DNA of 64,000 nucleotides from Cryptomeria japonica (lineage: Eukaryota > Streptophyta > Pinopsida > Cupressales > Cupressaceae), in NCBI RefSeq assembly GCF_030272615.1, contig NC_081415.1, positions 627,355,240 through 627,419,239 on the forward strand, in the 5' to 3' direction. How positions within the stretch are numbered: the first letter of the stretch is position 1; each line of letters begins with the position of its first letter. The notes beneath the pieces were generated by a model. That model saw only the letters and a program-made list of their open reading frames with translations. It was not told the origin of the DNA and did no database searches. Of the stretch, positions 1 through 12,439 are shown piece after piece. The position numbers and the translations under genes were made by a program.

Positions 1-1847
1 TACTTATCATCATTCTACCAATTTGGTTTGACCTTTGGTTCATATGGAGGATTGTCAGGAATTGTTATTATCTTGTTTGCCTCTAGCTTCTTGAAAGCTG
101 ACTCAAGTGATTCTCCCAATGGGGTGTATTTCCTTCATGGTTTGGAAGTTGTTTGAGTATTCACTTGGTTATTTGTAGAATTTTATCCAAAAATATGATT
201 TTGGGTCGCACTGTATTAGCATCAACAACACCATCATTGATTGTGTTCTTGTTCTTGTCCCAAAATCTTGGCTTGTCTTTTCCTTTAAAGTCCTCTTTGT
301 TTTCTTTGAATATTTTGATGACACCTTGCTTAATTAGGATCTTCTCTATCACTAAGCCTTTTTCAATGACGTCCTTGAAATTGAACAAGCAAGCTTTCCT
401 TAAATCATAACCAATTTCTCTGTGGACATTCTGGGTGAACATCTCTACCATTTGTTTTTGTGGAATTTCACAAGAGAATCTATTGGCTAAATTCCTCCAT
501 CTTTGTAGGAATGATGAAAATGACTCCCCATCCTTTTGCTTGGTGTTGCACAAAGTGGTGACTGATATGTTTGTCTCTATATTGTATGAGAAATGTTGTA
601 TGAAAGCTTCGACCAGATCACCCCAAGACTTAATTCCAAGTGGAAGTTGGGAGAACCATCCCATAGCTTGATCACCTAAGCTTTGAGGGAACAATCTCAT
701 CAAGTACATTTCTTCTGATGCTACCGCAATGCAAGCTGTGAAAAACTGTCTTATATGTGCCTTAGGGTCTCCTTTGCCTCTGTACTTATCGAACTTAGGT
801 GTCACAAAATGTGTAAAAAAAGGAGGCATTGGAATGCTTTTATCAAATGGATAGGGACATGTGTCTCTCATTGTGTAAGCTAGCTTTGGTGTATTTATGT
901 CCTCCATTTTCTTTTGTAAGTCCTTAATTTGCTGTTCCAAATTGTTCTTAGGTGGAGACCGACTTCTTGGACCATATCCCATGCCCGAGCCACCGCGTGG
1001 AGGAGGAGCATGTTGCATATATGGATGGTATTGATCATACATATGTTTATATGGAGGAGGTCTATAGTGATGCTGTGTATATGGACCACTTGGTATAGAG
1101 TCATGATCAGGAACGAAATATCTGTTTTGTCCATATATACCATACTCTACAAGCATGTCATGAGTTTGTTCTAGTGTTGCCCCCAAATTTGACGTGGGGT
1201 TTCCTTGTGTCCAAATTTTGAACATGCATTTGGATATCCAATTGATTGGGTGATTGGTCCTTAGCATTTGTATGTGATTGAGTATATTTTTATGCATAAG
1301 ACTTCCATAATGGTCTGCGAAGGTGAGGATCATATGCTTGACCATGTATATGTGCGACCTTAGGTTTTTGAAACAAAGATGATGGTGATTCAGGCACAAA
1401 ATGTGGTCCTCTACTGCCTCCACTATTAGGCCTCCTTTGATCCATGTTGAGTTGAGGTTATTGCAAAGGTCGAAGTTCCATTATTTGAGACATGTCAAAA
1501 TCACGAGGAATCCTGGCTCCACTTTGTGCCATTACTTGTAAGAAATATTGTCCATCTCTCCTCATTATTTCCTCAACCAATAAATTAAAACGAGGATCCA
1601 TAATGGAGTCTTCCACTTCTGCTAAATGTACAGAAAAGTTGTCCATATTGTCATTGTGTGTATCATTGTTGTTTGTAGTGTCCATGTTCTCAACATTTGG
1701 AATGTTTCTATAGGCATCCATGTCAGGTAATGTGGTATGATCAGAATTGAAGAAGATATCATTGTCATATTCATAGGCACTCATGTTTGCGGACCCTTGA
1801 GCCTCTTTAGTTTCTCTCCTAGATTTTTGGGAATGGGTTTCAACCAT
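1..1847 (-). pseudogene. gag: gag of element A, broken
   Basis: This encodes the structural Gag polyprotein that would form the cytoplasmic virus-like particle. The start is the ATG at 1847 (MVETHSQKSRRETKEAQ), the same N-terminus as gag of element B. An in-frame TAA after RPLQ near 1458 (CAA in B), a second stop further on and a frameshift near 1175 break the frame. The second half, open from about 1180 to 161, carries a proline/tyrosine-rich stretch (PYTQHHYRPPPY), a short coiled-coil-like segment (LEQQIKDLQKKMED) and the Retrotrans_gag core (FDKYRGKGDPKAHIRQFF, SWGDLVEAFIQHFS, FLQRWRNLANR). The frame shifts again near 190 and homology continues to position 1. The antisense ORFs here are shadows. 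Confidence 0.9.
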
Positions 1848-3455
1848 GAACTAGGTCTTGACCAAGATGTGTGAGACTAGATAAAAATGGAAAGAGTATG
1901 GAAGACCAAGAGTTGGATGGAATGTAAATGAATCTGAGGTGTAGTTGCAATGTCCAAAGTGTAAGACCAAGTATGTATGTAGTAGAGTAGGTGTGGCTTC
2001 CAAAGAGATGATAGTTTCTCTTGATGAGGTAAGTTGACCTTGACTTTAAGTAAGACCAAATGAGACCCAAAGGTGATAGACCTTGATGAGGGACCACTTA
2101 GCAAAATGTTGTTGTATGTAGTATGTTGACAAAGCAAGATGAGGACAAGCAAGTGACCTTTTGACTCAAGTTTAGACAAATGTGAATGTAATGCAAGGTG
2201 TAAAGCAATGATGAACTTTGTGAGACCTAAAGGTAGGTTGAATGCTAGATGAAAATCTCGAGAAATAACTTAGGAAGCTCAAGAATTTTGAAACCGATTG
2301 CTCTTGTTTGTTGGACTGTAAATTTTGCCAATACTGAACACAGATGTGCCTATATACTTCACAAACACGGTTATAAAATATGAGTGCAATTTTTTCCAAT
2401 TTGTGAATTTATTGTTGTGACCAAATCTGAATTTGTGACCATTTTTCGTGACAAGAGGACACAATGTTGATGAGGAATCAATGTTTGCAAGTGTTTACAC
2501 TCAAAATGACTCAAAGAAAAGTGTGTTGTTTGATGTAAAAATATTTTGCATATACTTGAAGAAACAAAAGACACAATGTCATGATGTTTGGTCTTGAATG
2601 TTTGAATGTTCAAAAGAACACAAGCACAATTCTTATGGCTGGCTAGGACAATAGTTGTTGATCCCACATGGGGTTTCCCTGAGGCTATGTTAATTAGAGA
2701 GGATACTTAGATACTTGACCCCACTGGCACCACCCTCGGCACTCACTTCTCTAGGCCAGCCAAGCATTAGTCCCCACGAAAAATCCCCATGACGAACTTT
2801 GTATCTCTACTAAGAATCGTATGTGTGTGGGCCGCTCCAAAGGTCCGACCTCCTGCCCTAACAACTAGAAGGATTTTGGCTTTCTAAAACAAAAAGGTGC
2901 TAGTAAAGGCATCCACTCATGTGGCCATACATGTGGCACTTTCAGCTCTGTAAATACAAAAGGCTCCCAACCGGTAGGGGTTACACCCTACAACTGATCA
3001 AATAAATTTGATCAAACGGGTTAATGGGGAGACATAGTGTCGGTATGAACTAATCAACACACGTTACCCATGGCTTTCACCATAGATACAACTATTTATA
3101 CTGGTTTGGAAGAGGTGGGTTTTCCTTGCTACCACTTGGGTCATTCTCTCCTCACTAGTAGTCCTAATGACCACACGGGGAGATAGGCCCTCAAGAGATT
3201 AAATAAAAAGAGCCTATTGCTCAAGACACAAAAGACATTGGTTCAATTTTAGTGCACCAATTGAAGTGTTTGGTAATCTATGAAAACAAGACACAAAATA
3301 AAGATAAAAAACCCTTGCCAAAATTCTGCAACAAAGATTTGTTAGTAGTTTTGCAATAATACCCCTCCTGCAAGCACACAAGTTAGGTAAATTTTAGATC
3401 CAAAAGACTTTGTGAAATAGGGGCCTTCGAGAGGATGTTTTTTTGATAGATTCAA
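1848..3455 (-). other. 5' leader of element A (gag-proximal part)
   Basis: This is untranslated leader between gag and the tandem repeat. It is colinear with the leader of element B (about 17880-19639, opposite strand), including a block near 2660-3250 with shared phrases such as CGACCTCCTGCCC and GAGTGCCGAGG. A pyrimidine-rich stretch ending in GTGTGCTTGCAG (minus sense, near 3375) is conserved in B and looks like a splice acceptor. Short ORFs here are not conserved in frame and I do not call them. Confidence 0.65.
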
Positions 3456-4345
3456 AGATCTGATTTTCCATGAGTTATTTTGCATCATAAAAAACATACC
3501 ACTTATAAAATTTCAAGACATTTCTAGAAATGTAAGAAATTCCAAAAAAGTTTCTAATTTGCTCCAAAAATTAATTTTTTTATGAAAAATCATAAACAAT
3601 TCATAGAAAATGCAAAATTGATTCCAAAACTCTTAATTTTTTACTAGACACTCCTGATAGCCTTCCAAACCTGTATAAAAAAATTCCTGCAAAAATTCCA
3701 AGTAGTTTGTGCGATATGATCAAAATAATGCAAAACCCTAACGTTTAAAGATCTGATTTTTAGGAATTATTTTGCTTCAAAATTAAAATTACAAAAGAAT
3801 AGATCCTATGTATAATTATAAGAGATTTCCAAAAAATGTAAGAAAATCCGAAAAATTCGCTCATTTTCTCTCAAAATTATTTTTTTATGAAAATGCATAA
3901 AAAATTCATAAAAAATTTAAATATGCTCCAAAAAATCCAATTTTTTTATTAAGCACCTCGGATAATGTTCTTAACCTGCAATTTTTTTTTTATGCCAAAA
4001 TGAAAAAACTGTTTGTGAGATCTGATCAAAATAATGAAAACCCCTAATTTTTAAAGATCTGATTTTTTAGGAAATATTTTGCATCAAAATTAAAATCACA
4101 AAGAACAAATCATGTGTATAATTCTGAGAGATTTCCAAAAATGTAAGAAAATCCAAAAAATTCTCTCATTTGCTCTCAATTTTTTTTTTAAATTCATAAA
4201 ATATTCATGGAAAATGCAAATGTGCTCCAAAAATTCTGAATTTTGGATTAAGAGCTCCTGATATTGTCTTCAACTTGCTAAAAAATTTGGTGCGAAAATT
4301 CGAAGCCGTTTGTGAGATAGGATCAAATCTCTCCAAGATCTTGAT
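3456..4345 (-). repeat. Three tandem units of about 300 bp in the leader of A
   Basis: The phrase AGATCTGATTTT recurs near 3456, 3749 and 4055, and each is followed by the same order of landmarks (TTTTGCATCA, ATGTAAGAAA, TTGCTC, ATTCATAAAA, GATCAAA). The unit is 293-306 bp. It is AT-rich with A and T homopolymers and has no coding potential. Element B has no such repeat at the same place, so this leader block differs between two close relatives. Confidence 0.85.
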
Positions 4346-4451
4346 TTTGTGTCCAAAACCCTAGCTGCGCAAGGTTATTCTCCAAATTGTTTTACAAAAC
4401 AATAATATAGGGTTAAAAAAATAAAAAAATACAGATCTAACAAAAATCCAT

Positions 4452-4469
4452 GTCCCACCAGGCGTGCCA
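4452..4469 (-). other. Primer binding site of element A
   Basis: Three bases inside the 5' LTR, the minus strand reads TGGCACGCCTGGTGGGAC. It begins with TGG, as expected for pairing to a tRNA 3' CCA end, and matches element B's site at 17374 with a few changes. I could not assign the tRNA. Confidence 0.75.
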
Positions 4470-4472
4470 AAA

Positions 4473-5237
4473 TGTTTATGGTGAAAGTGGATAACAATAT
4501 CGAAAGACTAAAATAGATTCAACCACAAAAACCCTAGCCTAACAACAACAAAGATCCACCATAACATATGAAGATTACCTAAGACAATGTAAATCAACAA
4601 AATCACAAAGATTATATCATCACATGTCCAATAGGGTTTGGATTTCCATTCTTCCTATCTCCATTGATCTTGCTTGATATATCTGCTCTCAGATTTTATG
4701 TGTGCACAAGAGCTCAACAAAGAACGAAAATGTGGTTGCAAGTAGGCTTGATCGCATGTGAAAGTTCAAAAGCGTAGTTGAGTGTTGATAATGAAGGAAG
4801 TATCTCCTTATATAGAAGACACTATAAAAAATGGAGGGATAAGATTAAGAGGTATAAAAGATAAATGGTCGGCTAGGATTAGAGGGTAGGTAGAGAAAAT
4901 AAGAAAATAATGAGAGGGTAGGTAGTGTAGAAATTAAGAGATGAATGACATGTGTCATAGGTGGAAATGGCTAATGAATTAATTAATTAAATAAAGATTT
5001 ATTTAATTAATAGAAGAAGTGGGATCAATTAAATAAATAAAAGTATTTATTTAATTTAGGAAAAGGGGAATTTAAAGAAATAAAAGTATTTATTTAAATG
5101 AGAAATAAGGTTAGAAGAGGATAAATGAATTAATTAAATAAATAAAGATTTATTTAATTAATAGAAGAATTAGGCTAAAATAATTCAATAAATAAAGATT
5201 TTTATTTAATTAGACAAGACAATTTTATGTGTCTACA
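4473..5237 (-). repeat. 5' LTR of element A
   Basis: This 765 bp LTR reads, on the minus strand, from TGTAGACACATAAAATTG at 5237 to a mutated ACA end (CCATAAACA) at 4473, next to the PBS. It matches the LTRs of element B along its length: AT-rich U3, TATA box, GAGCTCTTGTGC and ATCTGAGAGCA blocks, and the GGCTAGGGTTTTTGTGG block near the end. U3 (4975-5215) carries a series of short AT dyads. The matching 3' LTR is outside the window. Confidence 0.93.
4808..4814 (-). promoter_or_regulatory. TATA box of LTR A
   Basis: The minus strand reads CTATATAAGGAGATAC, the same TATATAAGGAGAT context as in both LTRs of element B. It is the likely RNA polymerase II core promoter of the element. Confidence 0.7.
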
Positions 5238-5726
5238 AGGCCGACCTAGAATTGATATATTTTTGCACAAAGCAAGGTTTAAACATTGTAATACCACCAA
5301 AACGTGATCTCGAAATTCAGGGAGAAAAAGTCAGGACCATGGTGCTACACCATGGTCCGGTCAACTTTTTTCTAATTTTTTAGAGATGCAAGGTTTCGTG
5401 ATTACAAAGCTAATCCTAGCTTGGTGCGACAATCGAAGGTGTTTAGATATGCAAAATTAGGCCTTCAAAGTCGAAATAGGCTTTATTAGGACTTATGATT
5501 AATTGATTAAAGAAGATAAAATAAAAAGGGATGCACTTAGGGTTAAGGGTCCAATTTTATAACGTGTGGAATGATAAGAGAGGACTTTAGATTTAATTAA
5601 ATTAATAATTAAATGCCTAAAGGAATCTTGAAAATACAAAATGTAACACACTAAGGCGGGTGCTAACTTAAGAGTGGAATTGTACAACCCTAATTAAGGG
5701 TGTACAATTTACAACACTATATTTAG
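5238..5726 (-). repeat. Fragment of a G-type LTR, cut by element A
   Basis: This aligns over about 490 bp with the outer part of the LTR of element G (50263-50736), sharing CCTAGAATTGATATATTTT, GATGCAAGGTTT, GATTACAAAGCTAATC and CCCTAATTAAGGGTGTACAA. The rest of the LTR should lie beyond element A, off the window. A conserved hairpin at 5334-5358 (GGACCATGGTG, loop CTA, CACCATGGTCC) is also present in the G LTR. Confidence 0.85.
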
Positions 5727-8700
5727 CCTCCACTCTAGCAGTCATATGACACCATGTGCATATGCAAGCTATAGTATAAAAAATTAAACATTCATGGGAA
5801 AAAGGATATGACCATAATACGTCAAGCGAAGCCCCCAACAGTATTTGTATACAACATTAGGAACCACATTGTTAGTTAAAATCACAAAATCACCTAAATG
5901 CTCACTAAGAGAGATGAAATTCAAGGGTAGCTATATGCCCCCTATTTTGGCTTGCTAATTAGTGAGTTGAAATAGGGTATCATGTTTACCACATTGAATT
6001 GTGAAGGAAAATTGATAGCAAATGCTCACAACAAGGTTTGATACAAGATCAAAACTAATGGAGAATCATTTGGTTAGAAAGAGATCTAAAGCACGACTTT
6101 AACAAAATCAAGTGTGCAAGAATCAGAGTTTTCTAACACAAAATGCAAATGATTAAGTGCAAAATACAAAATTAGGGTTTGGAAAAAGAATTACCTCTTA
6201 ATAAATAACAAGTGTAAAGGGACCTTTTTGATAAATGAAAGGAAGAAGATATCATTATCTAAAGACATCCACCTTCAAGAATAGAGGGGATCTTTCATAA
6301 AGATGTGTTGCCCAACATTTGAAATACCCAAAATTTGAACATTGAATTGGTCCTAATGTTGTATGAAGTCTCAAATATGTGTCTCTGCAAAATGAGTGAG
6401 CATGTGATCCAAGGTTGTCATTCTTAATCTACATTGTGGTCAATCGTAAATATGCCAGTCAAAACGTGAAAAATGGATGAGTTTTGAAAATTACAAGGAA
6501 TTGAGGGAAATCGCTTTGTGAACATGTCATGAGCATCATTTTGTGCCATATGACCAATTTTTGTGCGAGCCCAGTTCACAGTTTGCGATATTTTAAATTT
6601 TCAAAATTTGATGTCCCTCGCTCTAAAATTAATTAAAATCCCTCACCCTAGGTTTTTTCATGAGGATCAAATGATGGTATTTTCTCATTGTCCCATCATG
6701 AAAGCATGTTTCAAATTTCAGAGCCTAACTCCTTACCATTTAAAAGTTATGGCCGTTTTTTCTAAATTTGGGTAAAACTTTTAATGGGAAATATTTAAAT
6801 TATTTTTCAAAAATAATTTAATATTTTAAATTGGTTTCTATATTATGATCATTTCGGGGAAAAAGTTATTTAAAAATACCATTATTTTCATTTCCCCTTT
6901 CTCCCACTTCGTGGTCAACGGCTCCACAAGTCCAAATCATAACCTTTGAGAGATTTAGGTAAGAAATGCTCCATTTTGGAGCATTCCTAACCCAAATTTA
7001 TGACCGCAAAATTAGAAGTTAAGATTGCTCCAAAATGCAGCATCTCTAACTCACAATTATAGCCTCTCACAAAAGAGGTTAGGAATGCTCCAAAACATAG
7101 CATCTCTAACCTTCCTTTCTAACCTTGTGTGGGCTTGCTTTATGAGTTACATAAAAGGGTTAGAAATGCTCCGTTTGGGAGCATTCTTAACCTTTTTCAC
7201 AGGACAATGAAATTTTGATGGGTGTGGCTCAGGTTCAGGCTCCACTCAATTTGTTTTATTCATGAGGATTGAGGAGAAAACTATCTCGAGATCGAATTGG
7301 ATTGAGGAGACGCTTCAAATGTGCCTGTTCAAGGTCAATAAAAATTCTCAAGACTGTCGGTCGACAGATTTAGTTGAATATGTGGCAGCAATTATATTGG
7401 TACAATAATCACAGGGGTGTTCACAAAAAGATTTGTTGAAAAGATGGTGGAGGATTGACAAACATGTCTACAAAATGTGGAAGACTAATTGAGGATAATC
7501 ACAAAGGGGTTGTAAAGGCATTTGAGCAAACTCAATTGGCAAAATATATTCAAATATGTAGAGTGTTGAAAAGGATTTAAAAACTTTCAAGCAATTTGGA
7601 AATGATAGTTAAAGAGTTTCTTTTCACAACTTGTACAAAAATGGAATACTTCGAATAGGTTTGGATGTCCATCAAGTTAAATGAAGATAAGGTTTTTGTC
7701 TGATATCAAGCAGAGATTCCATTTGTGAAATGAAATAAAACGGTTCACACATGGAATGGTTTTGAATTTGGAATGTGAGAACATTTTAAAAAATAGGATG
7801 AAATCACAGCTAACAAAAGATAGAGGAGTTGGGCAATTGCTATAGTTCACAAATAGATCATGAGACTTCTTCAAAAATAGTTCAGAAGTATTGATTCTTG
7901 TTTTGTCTGACATTATAAAGCCTATGTGTTGAAAACTATCAAAACATAATGAATGGGGATTTTTGTCTAATATTTTACTTGGAAATACTCTAGTAGATAT
8001 GCGTGCAAAATGTGGAATCATAAGACTTGTTTGACAAAATGCTTCAGAAATGTAGTCTCATGGAATGTGACGATTCTAAGATATGCACATTCACAACTTT
8101 GAAGCAAATGCGATTGGCCGGTGTATAGTCAAATTGCACAATTTTTCCCAGCATCTTTCTTCATTGTGCCAAAACAAGAAAGGCTTTGGAATAGATTATG
8201 GATAGCTATCAAAGCTTTAAGATATGGAGATTTTGTCAAATGCATCTCATAATTGTGGGACCAATTTCATGATCTTAGCCAACATCCTCCCTGTCCGTGC
8301 CAAATACAAGTTTTGCAACAAGTTGATGGTGTCCATCAAAGCATGACCATGGTGAGATTTTTATCAGATGTCATAGTTACAGTTCCCTCATAAACATATA
8401 TAGAAAGGATGAAAGCATTGACAGGTTCATGAGGTATTTGACAAAGCACATTAATGAAATACAATCTCAGAATGCAATGATTGCAAAGTTCGCACGAGAT
8501 GCAATGCAGACTGTTGAAAAGTCTTTAAAAACTTGTAAGAAAATACAATTAGCAAGCCTGAAGCTAAATCACCACCTTTGTAAATGCTTTGCATTGTTGT
8601 TTTAAGAAGAGAACACTGAAACAAAAAAGTGGACATTCATCAATGAACAAAGGTATCATTTCCATAAATCATGATGAACATGTATGCAAAATATGGAGTC

Positions 8701-10985
8701 AAAGACAAGACACACGAACTATTTGTCAGAATACCTGTAGGAGATGGGGCCCCATGAGATGTTTGGATTTCTGTTATTATAAATGTGGAGGACACAAACC
8801 GTGGGTTTAGCATAAATAATTTGTTTTATAAAATACCTCAAAAGAATATGATTAGTTCAAATGTCATAATATGAGCAAAGCATTTTAACTTGCTTGATGA
8901 AGAGCTTCAAGGAACACAATCAAACAAAGTGCAAATGGGTTCGATGTGAAAAGGCAGATTGAAGATAGCAAACATTTGATTATTTGCACCATGATGAGGA
9001 TAGGAAGAACTTTGTTGAAATGGACCAATATTATCATACCACAAATTTTGTGGAATGCCATTGTTGCATGAGAAATATTTTTGGTTGAGATAGGTTTGGT
9101 TCAAAGTCGATAAATTTATTGAGCTGTCATTTGGTTTCTATAGGATACATGGTAAAATATGGATTGGAGAATGCATTGCAAAAATATCATTTGAAATAGA
9201 TCTAGAGGAATCCAATGAATTCAAATGATAAGAATCAGGTGAAGGAACTCTTTATAGAAAGAATGCTTGACAAAAAAAAATTGGAGCTAAAATCCTTAAA
9301 GGAAAGTTGCTATTGAATGGGTATCTTTGGTGACAATGATTCATGTATAAATGTATGATATTTTCATACTACTTGATCTTTTTCATGCTTATGGAGACAC
9401 TTGGAGTTTAATTTTCTCTTCAAATAGAAATATTGTGTTTTGTGTTCTAAAATGGCTAGATTGTGAAATGATTACAAAGGCAAATGGAGCAGATGAAGAT
9501 GAAGATGGAAAGCTAGCTCGACAAGATCAAATTTTTTTGACTTTCTTCAAAGCTAAGAGTTCTAAATTTCCTTTTGTAAGAAGTGACTTATATCACTTTT
9601 TCTAATTAAAAATTCGAATATGAACTTCATCTTTTGTAAAAGTTAGGTTAATCCTAACTTGTCTTGCAAATAGGTCATTATGAGAAATGGTCACTTAGGT
9701 AGTTAATCTAAGTGGGCACCTAAGTTGGTTATTCCAAGTGATTATTCTAAGTATTCAGGCAAATTGGTTATGGGTTGTTTATCAAGGTGAGCCTATAAAT
9801 TCAAGGCTCTTTATAATGTAAAAGGGAGACTTTTTACAGAGGGGAAACTATGTTGAAATTCTAGGAGAAACTTGTAATGATATTTTGATTTGCACTATGT
9901 ATAGAAAGGATTTTGGACTTGTATATTTCCAAAAGGAAAATGAAGAATACATCTTAGTTCGTGTGTTCTAAATGTGTTCATGTGTTATCATTGTTGATTT
10001 CTCATATGTCAAATTGGTAGTCTTTTTATGCATATGTGATTTGTACAATTGATGTGATGATACACAAGCAACCTTTGGTATCTTAGTTTGAATGTTTTGA
10101 AGTATCTTATCTCTGTGTATGTTGAGATTTTTCATTCTTCTTTATCGTCATCTCATGGCTAAGCATATTATGTTATAAAATCCCCTTGTAATTTGTTGCA
10201 AATGTCGAGAAATTTGTTGATGTTCATATGTCTATTGTTGGGGTTTCTATCTTTTATTTCTTTTTAGTTTTATGTTTTCTCCTTTATGTACTTTCAGGTT
10301 AAAAGTACACAAAAATCCCAAAATACCCCAATCATACGGGGGAGTTGCCCCTCTCAAATGTAGAGGAAGATTGCAGTTTGATTGCAATCTCTCCAACTGT
10401 TGGAACGATTGTCATTGCTCTTTGGGCAAACAGGGTCAATTTTGAAGGAGAATTCACAATGAATTCTATTTACCAACAAGATGACATCTTTAAAAAGAGA
10501 AGGAAAATAAGAATACACACCTTATCCAATATGTAAGAAAAAGTGGATTCTTAGAGAAGGATTTCACACTTTCACTAAGGAGATATTGTTCATGAAAGAT
10601 GTATTATTTCAAACAGAGAATAGGTCCTAAACAAAGAGCACACATATTCTATGCAAGAAATGACAACAAATGAAAGATGCGACTCAACAAAGGAAAGGTG
10701 AATCATTAGGAGAAGAGATAGAAGATATAAATATCACCTTTGTCCCCCAAGAATAGAGGCAAGGACATAAAAGAGGGATCATTTATAAAAGAAACACTCT
10801 TCTAAAAGAAGGACAAAGATCCTCATCAGGGATAAGCACGTCCAAAAATATAGAAGAGTTCATTATAATTTAGACACCACTCAATGAAGAAAGGGATTTG
10901 ATGAATGGTTATAGACTTCCAACACTAAGGAAGAGGTCCCAATTAAGGATATGTACTTAAGATCCCCATTAGAGATACTTGTTCC
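5727..10985. other. Unassigned AT-rich DNA, no gene recognised
   Basis: I see no protein family in any frame; the open frames are under 120 codons and look random. Between about 7440 and 8720 some phrases recur loosely (CAAAATGTGGA; TTGAAAAG..TTTAAAAACTT), suggesting very old internal duplication. A TATA-like GCCTATAAATTC near 9792 followed by AAGGGAGACTTTTTACAGAGG looks like LTR promoter sequence, but I could not find element ends. A cluster of four hairpins at 6956-7193 is listed separately. Confidence 0.5.
6956..7193. repeat. Four short hairpins in a row
   Basis: Four inverted repeats of about 36 nt start near 6956, 7017, 7077 and 7157. Each has arms of the type GGTTAGGAATGCTCC and GGAGCATTCCTAACC around a loop of 4-6 nt. 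The first and fourth are nearly perfect; the second and third carry mismatches in the right arm (CAGCATCTCTAAC). Between them lie 25-45 bp of unrelated sequence. Confidence 0.8.
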
Positions 10986-12096
10986 TGTATCAACTTAAGT
11001 TTCACCTTAGAGAAATTACCTACAAACTCATTAGTCCATCATGCAAATATAAGTCAAGCTTCAACCAATGAAACAACATCAAATAAAAACAAAATAAGAG
11101 ATTATACCTTCATGATTTATGTCTCATTGTGTCCTAACCCCATTGTTCTTGGTTGCAGATGATTTTGCTCTCAGAAAAGCACTAGTAGCTTCCAAGATTG
11201 CAAGTGTGGAATGGACTGATAGATGATATGATATGCAAAAACTAATTCTATGATAATTATTTATGCTAAATTGCTCAAAAAATCTAAAAATGCTAAACAA
11301 ATGAACTCACAGATGCAAAGATAAAGACTCATGATTGACTATGAGATTAGCTATTAGTTCCAAAAATGGCTTAGGAGACCTCTATTTATAGATTTTGAGT
11401 GCATAAGCTTAGGTGGCAGAGATCAACGGTCATGATTAAATCTTGCAATTTGGATGGCTATGAGCAAGAGGTTGAGATGTGAGAGATAATGGTGGAAGAT
11501 GTTCCTCCTACACCTACAGGATGGAGGAAAAGCCAAGTGTCAGAAGGCTCACCTTGACCGAGGAGAAGACTTGAGAGAATATAGGATAGTTGGAGAAGAT
11601 TTAGGGATTAGAGGACAAGTGGACTCAACTCCCTCCAAAGATGTAGGAAGGTTGGAGAGAATATAGGGAGGTTGAGGAATATGTGTATGTACACATTATT
11701 TGAAGAATAACTTGAAAGTTTGAAGATAATGGTGCATATTAATATTAAAAATATTAATATCTTTAGCCACATGATTGATGAGTTGGCAAAGAAGAAGATG
11801 ATGTGGAGATGAGGGTAAGTTGGACAAGGAAGATTAAATAATTAAAAAATTATTTAATTGATGAGACTATAGGATAGAGGATAGAAGTTAATTAAATATT
11901 AGATATTTAATTAATTTAGAAGAAAGGGATATAATGAATTAATTAATTAAACATTTCAATTAAATTAATTAAAAGAAGAATATGAAATGAATTAAATAAA
12001 TTAATCTTTTCAAATTAACTATCTAATAGAAGAATAATTATTAAATAAATATAAAATATTTATTTAATTGCTCATAGCCAATTTTATGTGTATACA
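10986..12096 (-). repeat. 3' LTR of element D
   Basis: The outer edge at 12096 is firm: the minus strand starts TGTATACACATAAAATTGG right after the tract TTTCAAAGAGGGACAAAA, exactly as in element B. The other edge is uncertain. I chose the TG at 10986 because it lies at about the expected distance from the conserved GATTATACC block. U3 (11740-12070) holds AT-rich dyads, as in the other LTRs of this family. Confidence 0.6.
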
Positions 12097-12206
12097 TTTT
12101 GTCCCTCTTTGAAATGATGTTGAGACAACATTGTTTCAAAGATTAAATCAAGTCTCGATATTGCCTCTGACGAAGATAAAAATCTAATTGTGTGCCCCCT
12201 CGAGAG
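12097..12206 (-). other. Polypurine tract region of element D
   Basis: Minus-sense TTTCAAAGAGGGACAAAA (12114-12097) abuts the 3' LTR and would prime plus-strand DNA synthesis. About 98 bp further in lies a second purine block, CTCTCGAGGGGGC (12207-12195). The same pair, at the same spacing, occurs in elements B and C. Confidence 0.7.
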
Positions 12207-12439
12207 ATTGATCATGAAATTGTTGAAAAAATTGATTGAGCGATTAATCTCACGATAATTGATTGAAAATATTTGAAAATAGGCCCCTCAATTAAATCCA
12301 TTTTTGAAAAAGAAATAAAATTGCCCCACTTGAAACATTAATTACCCCTTCAAAAATTAAAAAGGTAATAATAAAATTAACCCAGGTCTATTTATCCTCA
12401 TTTGCAATTTGTTAGCTTTTGGAAAAAAAAGAATTTGGA

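Larger units (their letters stand above)
1..5237 (-). mobile_element. Tat-lineage Ty3/gypsy element A, 5' part
   Basis: Read on the minus strand this gives, in order, a 5' LTR (5237 to 4473), a primer binding site, a long leader, and gag running off the window edge at position 1. Gag and most of the leader align closely with element B on the plus strand, so both belong to one family. Pol lies outside the window. A sits inside an older G-type LTR whose remaining piece begins at 5238, so A is the younger insertion. Stops and frameshifts in gag show that this copy is dead. Confidence 0.9.
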
